A stretch of DNA of 64,000 nt from Bimastos eiseni. Lineage: Eukaryota; Annelida; Clitellata; Crassiclitellata; Lumbricidae. The stretch is from positions 21,791,835 to 21,855,834 of the forward strand of contig OY365810.1 in assembly GCA_959347315.1 (NCBI GenBank), read 5' to 3'. Positions 31,817-44,500 of the stretch are shown piece after piece. The notes under the pieces were generated by a model, which saw only the letters and a list, made by a program, of their open reading frames with translations, was not told the origin of the DNA and did no database searches. Made by a program: the position numbers and the translations under genes. Every line of letters begins with the position of its first letter. Position 1 is the stretch's first letter.

Positions 31817-34800
31817 GTTAAGAGAACCTCAAATGTCAAATCACAAACCATGTTGAGTACTCCTCCCAATATAAAACTCATGCTATTTGCACCAATCCAA
31901 AGACTCAGCCTGGGCAGGGATGGGGGAGAAGGCAGCTGCTCTACCTTGCACCCGGTGATGATGCTAATGGGTGGTTGCCAAGCGTCTATTATGGGGCCCA
32001 ATATTTAGGGACCTGGAATTTCTCTTTTTTGGTCATTAATAGATATCGAAGTAATTGTAACCTTATATTTCTTATATTTCTGATAGCCGTGAACTTAGTA
32101 GTTTCATATTTTCCGTTTTCTTTAAAATAAATTTATTTATTTGGACTCTAGAATGCTGCAATTTTAAAATTAAAATTGCCTGCTTTCATTGGTTGAAAGC
32201 TTCAATTTTAAAATTAAAATTGCCTGCTTTCATTGATTGAAGCTGCAATTTTAAAACTAAAACTGCCTGCTTTCATTGATTGAAGCTGCAATTTTAAAAT
32301 TAAAACTGCCTGACCTCATTGATTGAAGCTTCAATTTTAAAATTAAAACTGCTTGCTTTCATTGGTTGCTGCATTCATATTATGAAATAATTTAGAGCTA
32401 TTTGGTGACTTCTGATGAGAAAGCTGCTATGAAACTGGACATTTATTGTTGATTTCAGGTGATAAATATATTGAATGCCCTTCACCTAATGGAAGGTTTT
32501 TCCTTCCAGAAGATCAGCTGGTATATCTGTTTTTCTTATTATATATGATAATATTTAATACAGGATCTAGATGTCATCATTCATTCATTCATTTATTCAT
32601 TCATGCATTTATTCATTCATGCATTCATCCATCCATCCATCCATCCATCCATGGGAAATACTTGAAATTAGCAATCATCCATCCATCCATCCATCCATTC
32701 ATTCATAGTGCATGCCTCCTTATTGCTGCTATTAAAATGAAGCATAGACAGACAGCTGATCTAGTAGCTACATATTATATGCAGAATCACACAGCAGTTC
32801 AGTGTCTTACAACCATCCTATTCTAGCACTGTATTAGCCCTTTGACCATCTAAATTTGAATATACAAAGTAGCTATTATGTTTCACACTTTAGGATTTTG
32901 AACTTCTAGTTGTGTCAAAATAGTGACAATCATGGTCTGGCTGCAACCACTGAAAGCAAAACTCTGTATTATCCAACTTGCACATTTTAATAGTTAAACT
33001 TTTTGCCCTTTATCATTAGGAAATGAAAGTTTTGCGAATCTACTGCTAATAGCGCACAATCAGATTCTAGTAGCATTGAGACAGTGGTGAATACGAAAAT
33101 GGTGATGCTGTCAATGAAAGTTTTAGCGAATCAGCCACGAAAGACTTGAATCAATCTGATGTGCACAAGTGGCTTACTTATTGCACTTACAGAACTGAAT
33201 CGTGTTTTGATATGATCCAAAAATCCAGGAAAAAAATTTGATACTGAGTATCCTATACTAAGTTAAAAGTTAACTTTATAGTCTCAGAAACGACATGGAA
33301 TCGTAGAACTAAATCAATTGAATTTAGAATTTTGTTAAACCATATCATTAGAAAGTGAGTGAGTGTTCAACATGAACATTTTCATTCATAACAATGTGAA
33401 CAATTTAAAATCTATACATATATTCAAACTATTTAAAATTTATTGATATTAAGAAAATAATTTTCAATGTTAAAATTAATATTTTGAAAGAGGAATGAGT
33501 ATGCAAACTTAAAAAAATTAAAAATTGATGATGAATATAGTAGATACAGCCATAGAATAGACAACAAAGTATTTTTTCGTCGATATTAAAACTAAGGCTG
33601 CGTGCTTACTATGTGTGTAGCCGGTAGCCGATTTAAAAGAATACAACCTTGAACGACATTTTCGTGGCAATTTTTGAATGAATTTAAATAAAACCGAATT
33701 AAGGCGCGCAAGGCTGATGACTTGGTGAGAAATTTAAAACAGGAACAAACAACTATTGGCAAGCCGTTCAAGAAGCTGCAACAGAGGTCGGTTTAGTTAT
33801 TATACACAAAATCGTGAAAAACAATAAAACTGTTAGGGGAGAGAGAACTCATAAAGGAATGCATACTTGACATTGTCAGAATTGTCTACCCAAAAAGTAA
33901 GAAAAGTTTGAAAATATTTCATTGTCTCGGAGAACAGTGGTTCGGTGCATTGATGTTATATCGGAGGACCTTCGAACCAGTTGTTAAATGAGATTAAAAC
34001 ATTGAAATGGTTTCTTTAGCTCTGGGTGACAGCATATTTGATTCCCAGAACATTATCATGTGGCCCTCCGATTAAAATAATTTTCTTCGTGAGGCCCTCT
34101 GCACAGAAAAGGTTGCCTGCCTCTGGCTTATTCCATACACTTAATCTTATTTGTGTAGGCCTAGTCTAATTCAATGCCTCCCATATCAGGGCCCGTAATT
34201 ATGTCGGTAGGCACATCTTCTACTACTGACATAAAATGGCCTATGCCGGTGTAGCTAGTTATGTTGGTAATTATAAGAGCAGCGCAGCCTTTTACGCTAG
34301 GTGTAAATCTACTCCGATTCTGAGGCAGGAGTAAGTCCTCTACGCCTAGCGTAACGGCGATGTAAACAAAGATGACAGCGCTTGTGATTCGTTGCATTCG
34401 ACGACGTTTTAGACGTCAAAAAGTGTTTAGGAGGTTTTATAATTAATCCGTCACCTTCACCGACGGCAAAATTTATACTGCGCCTCATTTTCGCTGTCAA
34501 AATGTTAAAATTTCACTTGGCACCCGAAGGGTTATAATAAGGGTTATGAGAGTGTATGATACTTAAGCTCATTAATGCGTTTTAGAATTTTCTATAGGCA
34601 ACACAACTAGAAATGTCATAATAATTTATAGGATTTAGTCTCAGGCTGGGAAAACTACTTGAATGAATTGAATATAGGTCATAAGTTTAAACTAGGCAAG
34701 CAGTGTCAATAGAAACCATAGAGGGCTTATTTAAAGGCTCAGTGTAAAACAACAATTAAGGGTTAAAAGTGGTTCAAAAGACTTTTAGTCTGTGCTAGAA

Positions 34801-37800
34801 CCACTGCAGTATTTGACCTGGAACATGATTAGAATAATAGCCCAATTTTCCTAGCTTACTCTTAAAAGCAGTGACAGCACTATCATCCAAACTATTCCAC
34901 CATTCTGCAACTCTTGAACTGAGAATGTACATGTATGCCTAGGCTCCTTTCGATTTCTTAAATAATTCATGCCAATGTCCCCGAGACGCCTTCCTAATTC
35001 CAAAAACCTATAGGACTGCATGAGTGCACAGCCCCCTTCCCAGTAACAATCTTGTTGGCTTCAGTTATAGCTACGTTGCTCATCGTAACCTCCAATGTTG
35101 TTGGAGTGTGGAGTGAAATATAGAGTGTTCAAAGTGTGGCTTATTTAGTGATATATACAACCTCAGTCTTTGGTGACTTATTGCCCTTCTAATCATGTCT
35201 GGCTTTGTTAGCCTTCTTTGCTGCCTCAGTCATGCATGTTTTGAACTCTTGTGCATAATCACTCCCAAGTCCCTTTCTTCCTTGTTCACTTTCAAAGCCT
35301 TACCCTATTTAAAGAAAACTCACTGTTTCTCTTCCCATATGAATTACTGAGATTTTTTCCCAGTTAAACAGCACCTGACAGTCATATGACCTTCTGAGCA
35401 TTCTTCTAAGATTATCCTGCAGTATCGTCACTTCTGTTTCATCACCCGCTGCTCTAAATAGTTTTGCATGTGGAAACTTACAAATTGTCGATAAAATTCT
35501 ATCATCTATGTCATTACTAAAAAGTATAATTAGCAATGGCCCAAGACTATTCCTTGAGGCAACCCACTTAACACTGTCATCCAGCCAGACAACTTGTTAC
35601 CTATGCCGGTTCGACTGATCTATAGTTAGGCTATGTGCCATGTGGTTCGCTTAAGTTTCCCTTTTTAGGCACTGGTACTATGAAGGCACACTCAAACATG
35701 TAAGGATTTATTGAAGTTCTATGCTAAGACCTCTCTAATTTCTTCCCTCCCTCCAAGTAAGAATTAAGGATGTAGCTAATTTACTCATGGACTTTTGTCA
35801 GTTTCAACCATTTCAGCTGTTCTACCACATTTTCCTTAGAATAGGGCATATATTAACTGTGTGAGCCCTTTACCTCCAATGTCAGAAATGCTTGAATGGG
35901 CTCAGAGATAGTTCTTTACTTTTCCTACAAAAACAATGATCTTAAGTATTTATTTAATACTTCAGTAGCATCCACTTCAAATAACTTCCCTCTTCTTTCG
36001 TTCTTTTTTCCAACGGCCCTACCCTTTCTTTCCTTTTCTGCCTGTTTCTAACATAGTTCTATAAACTCATGCTTATATATATATATAAGTTTATGTATAT
36101 ATATATATATATATATATTCTCGAGTCTTTCTACACTATCACAATCCCGTTCTTTGATTCCTTCTTCAACTTCTGAAAATTCATCCAAAGTTTAATTCCT
36201 TGCCCTCCTCTTTCTTTAACCCTTTGACTTGCCCTATTTTTTTCTGAAAAGCTGCCTAATTATACAGGATTTTCAATTGTTAATGGCACATTCTTGCAAT
36301 GATTTTTTTGGATTTGTTTTACATCAATGTATATGGTATATACAATAAAATCTACATTGTACCGAGTTCAAAATGTATTGTACTTACTACTGAGGTTGCA
36401 AACTGCTGTGAAAACCTGCCCAGCAGCTTCGGTGATGTGTAGTGATTGACAAGTTGATCAATCAACTTGCAGCGAAACTGGAGTTGATCATCTGGGTTGT
36501 GGACCATTGGTGGGTGTGTATGCCCGGTAACAGTGCACATACAGAATGTAGGCATTTGTGACAGCTAAGTCCACAAAATGCCAAAACAGACGCAGCCACC
36601 ATCGCTTCAATTTTCAGTCAATTCCGTAATATCCCTTCAACTGATCGCTCAAGTCAACTCCCCCCATGTAGCGGTTGTACTGGCTGACAATCTCAGGACA
36701 TGTAACTCGTGCCACAGTGCCATCAACATTCTTTCTATTTACTAAGTAAGTAAGGAACTGAATTAATCAACTACAGGCAACAGCGCTTTAACAGCGCTCT
36801 TGCCATACAGCCGCAAAATGCGTTCAAAGCGCGGTCGCCAGTCAAAGGGTTAAACCTTTCGTGTTACCAAATGTCTCCTCTTATTTGTGCTCTGTGTTTT
36901 TATATGATCTCCTTAATACTGTCTTTCTTAACTTCCTTAAACTCAAATCATACACTCTCATTACCCTTATTACACTTTCCAAGTCCTCATCCTTCAGCCT
37001 TCTTGTGTGCATTTGTGAGTGAACTTTTCCTTTGGAGTTTGTATTGCCGAAGATTAACATTTAAAGTGCCTACCAGTGTCGGAAAAATTCGCCTACCCAT
37101 CGCGAAACTTGCATATTCCGAGAAATAGTTATTTATCTTTTATAAGTCATTTTTCTTCTATGCCAAATATTTATTTATCAGTTAAAATTTTACTATTCTC
37201 TCAAGCCAACTGCTTTTTGTCATAATCGCTCTGAATTTGTACGAATCACGGCACCGAAACTCCATTATTATTATTGTTTTCATTTGTTACCAAGTTGACT
37301 GTGTAGACCACTCTTAGACGTAGACTATAAATAATTCTGCGCATGCGCTTAACCTATAACAACTTAAATAATGGCGTCTGCAGGAATATTCCCGGCGCCA
37401 TTCTGCCTGCTGACGAAGTTATTCCACGGTGTAGCCTACTCCAACCTTTGCAAGGCGTATCTTTATTCTCGGAGTACGTATTCGCGAATAGGAGATACGC
37501 AGTGGTAGGCTATTCCATTTTTCATAACTACCAGCCCATATCAGGTTCTCAGTGGGTTGATCCTCATTATTGGCTGTTGCTTTCTATTTGCAAAGCTTGT
37601 TGCCAACGAATTAAATATTAAAAAAATGTTTTTATTTCAGAACATCAGGTGCATTGTTACACCGAAGTTGAAACGTTTTACTGTTGACAAAATAGAACTT
37701 CTTTTCAACAACAGATCTTGGGAATTTTCAATTGCTTACACAGAATTTGTAAGATTTACCCCAATTTATCTGTAACTTAAGAATTCTTTTGATGTTAACT

Positions 37801-38534
37801 CGCATAAATTCTACTTCCAGTACATTCATAATGTAAACGTACATTGGCTACATATGTACAATTGAATATCTAAAATGAGTTGGATGAAGATTAAGATATG
37901 GATTGAATGTTTGTGCTTAAGCATTTGACCCTTAAATGAGGAGTAAAATTTCATTGTCTAGGACCTGATAACAAGTGATTTTACAGTGAGATTACCTGTA
38001 AAATTTGGAACTTGTGATATCTTATTCCATTTTTAACTTACAGACATACTGTTACAATTTTTCTATACCATTTTCTCCTCTTTGTCTCCAACCATTCAGA
38101 GTTATAAAATTTTTGGGGATATCCAAGAACGACATGCTAGATACCAAGAGCCCAAAATTGTACCCCTCCCTAACTCTGTTTCTTTTATGTTCAGGCCCCT
38201 ATATGAAAACATTTAATTGACAACATATTAAGTACAAGCATAAAAATGTGCCGATATTACAGACAAAAAGATAAATGAAATATTAAAAGCACTTTCATGA
38301 ATAGAGCTATTATTGTTCTGGTACAGTGAAACAACATTAACACGCGACCGCTGTTGGAACCTCGCCTTATGCATGCTCAGCCTATCGATTCTACTGGTAG
38401 GTATTGCATTACTGTTGCTTGGTGTATCAAAGGCCTTCCTTGGACCTCAATTCATGAATAATGGTTACCGTGTAGGAGAGAGACAGAGACAGAGACAGAG
38501 AGAGAGACAGACAGAGAGAGACAGAGAGAGAGAC

Positions 38535-38571
<37 letters not shown>

Positions 38572-41500
38572 AGGATGTGGAAGCGTTGACTTAAGCTTTC
38601 ATCAAATGCTTCCATGGGTTCTGATAGTGAGAAGAGCGCCGTTGTTTTTTGCCAAGTTGCCAATAATGATATTCATGGTTGACAAGAGAGGTAATGGAGC
38701 AGACATGTTTATTTTTGAGGCAGTGCTGCCAGCAACAACTGTGTGCAGCCAACTTTGCCATGGGTGAGAGAGGGATAGGGAGAGAGAAGAAAGGCCTTGT
38801 TAGATGAGCTGCCACCAAATACTTTTTCGGGCTTGGGTGATGAAAGTAGGGTAGTGACGATATGTTAACTTAGTTGTCAGGTGTGTAGTTATTCGTGGAG
38901 AAACCAACATGCACTGATGGAGGGTTTGTTGAAGGCTGTTTTCTTCCTTTCCAGGATTCCGTGGTGGCATGCCAATCCCCTTCATGGAGCAATGTAACCA
39001 TCATAGTTGGATGATCTCAATGTACTCGGCACTTTGTTCCTTGAGTCAGTGTCTGCGCTCCATTGCGTGTGTCAAGTTGTGCCTAAAATTTTGAATTATT
39101 TTGTTCAAACCTTTAAGTCAAAATATTAAGTGACAGCATATTTAGTTTAGCATAACAAATATGTAAGCATCAATGCCAAACAGAACATAAGAGAAATTTT
39201 GAATATATTTCCATAAATGAAATTGTTATTTTATTAGTAAATGAACTGTTTAAGGACCCCACCAGGGGTGTTTTCGTTTCTTTAAAAACTAAGATTATGG
39301 GCTATGCTACGCAAGTAGTCCATTATTGTGCACTCATTGTACTTTTGCACAACAGACAGCAGACGTGCATTGGAATCCGCTTATTTCTTTCTTTTCGGAT
39401 GTGGTGCATGATCAGTTGTGGTGCATGACCAGCCAAGGCTTGGGTTGCATGAACCTGCTGAAGTGCTTGTTCACTTTGAATGAACCCAATAAACTTCCAA
39501 ATGTTTGGATGATTACTTCCAGTGTTGGCTTGGAAACTGCTATACCATCCTTCGACCGAGTTATTTTTCTTTGGGAGTCTTTGTTGAGACTCAAAGAGTA
39601 CAGTCATCACAGTGTGGATTAATTAATTTATATTAATATTTGTTTATGGACTTCTAATCAACAGCAATATTTACCAAAGACTAGATGAAAGAATGTTGTT
39701 ACATAAAGATTTGTTGAGAATCAAATAGTACAGTCATTAAAGGGTGGATTATCAAAGAGTTTAATTAATTAAGAGTTGTAAATATCTGCTGCTTTTTCAG
39801 AGGGAGCCTAGGGTGCAATTGACCAGGGGGGGCAATTGACCTAGGGGCAATTGACCGTGGGGGGAGAAATTGTCATAGAATCTCTCATGGGTGGTCTACT
39901 CATCACCACCCATTAGAAGCATTGCCATGTGCTCAACTACAAGGTAACAAGAAAGATAATTATACAACAGAACGACATGTTAGATACCAAGAGACAACAT
40001 ACAAACCAATGGTTATCTTTTGTTTACCTTCCGTGGTTTTAAAAAGTGAATTTGATGATTGCTCATTAAAGCTGTTTGGATCGATAGTGGATGATCTCCT
40101 TGAAGACGACTGAAGCTTCCTTGATCAATTGCTCTTTCATCTTTCATTCAACACACTGGATCTGGGAGTTTTGAGTTGAATTAAAATGTCAGCAGTTGTA
40201 TTGATGTGCTATTCTGCTTACTTACTTCTCACGACAGCCACTTATGTACTCAGCATGTGATGTGGACCACTGTCTAACTTTGTACGTAGTAAATGTTAAA
40301 TCACTGAACATTGCACAAAACAACTTTGCTTGTTTCACATTTATACTGTCTTCTTGCGGCAGCCCTAGGGGATTGATCTTTATCAATGTGTGATGCAAGC
40401 TTTCCAGTAACTTGCAAACTTTACCAAGGTGTGACTTGTTTCACTACCACGTCTACCAGCTAGCATGGATGATGAACAATATGCCTTCTTTGTGGGTTCC
40501 CAAGCACTTCTGACACCTATGTTCATTTCTTTTGCAAGTTCCTGTATGAAGTCCAGAAACTTTGTTTTAGACCTTGTTCTAGAAGTTTCCAACTCTGTTT
40601 AAGCTTTCAGATGAATTTTCCAGATGACATAATCAGCAACAATGGCAACATCTTCCCTGCTAGAAAATTTCTTTCTGCCATTTATTACCAGACCAGCTAA
40701 CCCGTTAATAAGAAGTATTTTAAATGCCAAAGTCGTTTCAACCCAGGTTACAGATAGTAAGAGAAGTATGGTTCGCATATCTATCTTCTGTTATTTTGAC
40801 ATACTCACTACTAGGCTATGCATAATTATGCATACCTATTACCTAGCTGCTGTTCAGTTGACATACTCAGCTATGCATACAGATAAAATACTGTTATCAA
40901 AAGCATAGGAAAGTATTCTAAAAATAGTGCATTATGAGTTGGTCTGCCACAGATACTTGTGAGTGGAACAGCTATGGTTGAAACAGGATATCTAATACAT
41001 AGTTAGCCAATATTCGTTTATATTTAGGGTCTGTTCCATCAATTGTCCTTTTTATCCTTCAACATCTTGTCTTGTCTTGTCTTCAGCCATCCTCGTAGCA
41101 AGGGTTGGCCGCATCATGAACTCTCTTTCACCATTCGCGTCTGTCTTCATCGACGAGAGTCCTCCAGCCGCCAGGGCAGCACTCGGAAATATGAGACCGA
41201 AGCAACCGGTCTCAACTGGTTCCGATGCCCGATGAACCGAGGGCAGGGGAAAAAGAGATGTCTAGGATATTAATGGGTCGACGGAGGAGCAGGAATTTAA
41301 TCCCCGGAGGCCTACGATCTTCTTTGACGTTAGTAACTCTTTAATCTCAACGGACCTCTAAAACGCCATTAACGGTATACTAGAAGTGACTTGACTTTAG
41401 TAATAGAGGGGGCATCCCACCAATCCGTGTCGATGGGTGGGCAAATGAGGATTTAGGTGGACCAATGGGACAGCAGGATCGTAGTCCGCAACACAGGAGT

Positions 41501-44500
41501 GATGGTGGAGGATGGGGTTTATCTGCTGTAGCAAGGAGGGCTACAGCATAGAGTGTCTGGACTTGGAAAGACGTCAGAGGCCATCAACAACAGGGCGTAG
41601 AATGTGACGATCTTTGAGAACCAAGTCGACCTCTGTCCAGTTAATTTCTAAGCTACATGTAGATAGATAGTTGTATGTAAGTTATTAATATATTCTTTAA
41701 ACATCAAAGAAGCATCGTTGTTCGTGTTTTTTGGATGAGAAAACGAACTGTCACGGATCAAGAAGGATCGTGACACCATTCATTGGGCTTTTTTGCTGTC
41801 AAAGGTGCTCATAATACAAGTCTTAAGTACTTCATTTCAAATGCATTCACACGTTCTTTGTCCGATTTCTTCAGAATCCAGCCCTCACAACTGTAGTTTG
41901 CAACCGGCCACACTGGTACTCTCAGAAGCCTTTACTTTGTGGCTGTGGTTCTGCCAGATCTTATAGAGCTTCAACATCACTCAGCTCAAAACTTTACTTC
42001 AGCAATACCTCGGTTTCATCATTCTCTCAAATCCATAGTTTCAAGATTTCTAGAGAGCCCATAAGCTGCCTCTTGGGAACTAACTAATTCACAGGTGATC
42101 AATAAAAAACAAAATCAGTCTGCTGCTAAGGTGAGAATTGGTTCTGGGTCAAGATTCAATCTTCAGGGTGGATGGTATTTTAATTTTCATTTGAAGTGAT
42201 GAGAGAGAAAACAGAAGAGGAGGATCATGATAGAATTTGTGAGAAAGTACGACAAGAGGTGCAGTTTTCATGAATTTATTAGATTGAACAGATAATTGTC
42301 GACGAAAATATGGAAGAATAAGTCCGTGAGCAATAGGACTAAATTTCGACTGATTGTAGCTCTGGTATGGCCAGTAGCAACATATGGGGGCAAAGCATGG
42401 CCGTTAAAGAAACAGAGGGAGAAACGCATTCAAGCGTTTGAAAATAAGTGCGTTAGAAAGATGATGAGAATTTCTTGGACACAAATGATGAGCAACAAGC
42501 GGTACTGTTATGCAATGAAAGTTATTTGTTGACAAGGATCTTGGAATATTTCAGCTGGATGGTGCACGTTGTCATACATCAGCTGTGACGGTGATGTGGC
42601 TAGACTACAAACTCCCGTCACGAATGAAGCCAAAAGATTGGTCACCAAAACTTTCCAGTTCTCTCATATTGAGAACTTGTAGAGCATTTTGTCTTTCGGC
42701 GTTTATAAAGATCCTGAGCCAAATAACGTTGATCAGCTCAAACGTCGCCTCCAACGAGCATGTAGATTGATGAAGTTGGAACCCTTCAGTTGCTGATCCA
42801 GTCTATGCTATATATAGAGTCGGTGCTTTCATTTAAGCAGAACAGAAATACTGGAAGCCAATGGCCCATGTCTGTAAGGTCGAGGTAGCAATAGTGTGTT
42901 ATGGTCTACCAGGCAAAAGATTTTGTTTTCAGTGATAATGTGATGAACAAATTGTATCACAGGCCAGTTTTGGGCCGCAAAACTGGTTATCTTCATTTTG
43001 TTTTTAAATTGCCACCACGGATTTTATCTTAACCAAATTGTTATCTTTATCGTTCATTTGACTTGTGTATGGACTGGCAAAATATATAAAATATAAAACC
43101 CTTACTGAGAAAACACATTTTTAATAAAAAAATATGAAACCCTTATTGAAAAGACGCATTTTGAAGACAGTGAACGAACTTTTGTGTTGCCCTATATACC
43201 TAGCCTTAGGTACTGCATATTCATTTGGTTCAACGATAGGCAATTGCAAGCCATCTGTGACAAAGGCTACTTCTGTCCCAGTATTCTGCATGGATGGCAA
43301 ACAAGCGATTGCATTTGATGGGTAGAAAGATGACAGTACAATTGAATGATGGCATACTGATTGTACCAGCATGCCCAGAGCAGTGGCATACTGATTTTAC
43401 CAGCATGGCCAGAGCAGTGATGACATTAGTTATAAGTTATTTGTAATTGTTGTATTGAGTGATTGCACTTGCAGATATTGTTTTCCATTCTAAATGGCTC
43501 AATGCCATCTGTACCTTATTGTAGAGTAATGACCAAAGTTATTTAATTATATTTGTACATTATTTTTATTTTTTAGAACGATGATTACGTTTTTAGCATA
43601 TCAAGAGAAAATTTGACTTCAGAGCTCACAAGTCAGTTATTCTCATAGTTCTTGATAAAGAGTAGTTTAGGACTTGACTAGATTAATAATAACACAAATA
43701 TCAATGACAATTACAAATGATTTCTCTTTCAAATAAAATTATACACAGCGGTTAAGCACAAAAGCCTCCTATGAAAATGTTTTATAATTTATTTTAAATT
43801 GTTTAAATCATATTCATAAATAAAGTTACGAAGTAAACAGCAACGCAAATGTGGACAATTATATCAATTAATCAAATCAATCTAAAATACTTGATATAGC
43901 ACCCCTTCATGATATCTACTCAGAGGCGCTCAAGTTGTAAAACGTTTAGTGTGTACTAAGCCTGCTTTGAGCTGGTGATGCATGATTTAACTTTAAAAGA
44001 TTTAAAATACTGTCATAATATTATTTCACAAAACACTTTTGTTTAAAAATTAACTTCTCTATAATTAAACAACGTTTCTTACGGCATATGACAACAACGT
44101 CAGATTTGTAGTGGTTAATCTGATTCACTGCTTACACCCTTACAGCTTTACATCTAATTATTTATATTGTTCTTGCCATTTTACAAACTAATATATATTT
44201 ATGGGTACTAAAAAAATTTTTAAGTGACCGATATGGAAAATTATAACAGAAAATGTTTTCACTCTGAAATTTTTCCATGGAACCCTTGTCTTCACCTCAT
44301 GGGATCCTAGGGTTCTGCGGAACAGTTTGGGAAAAGCTGCTATAGGAGGTGGATGACATGCAAAGGGAAGATTATTTAGAAGTCAAGTTTTAGTGATTTT
44401 TTACAAATTATATTGTCATTTACTCTTCTAATAATCTAACTTTTAACAGTATTAGTATATTAAACAATATTCGTTTGGTTTTCTAATAAAGGTAATTAAT

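Noticed and set aside
34046..34125. Independent MITE end
   Set aside because: Directly continuous with the hAT transposase fossil, so treated as that element's 3' end.
38005..38220. Open frame after an acceptor-like site in gene B intron 3
   Set aside because: No donor in a usable place and no motif; exons 3 and 4 already join in phase without it.
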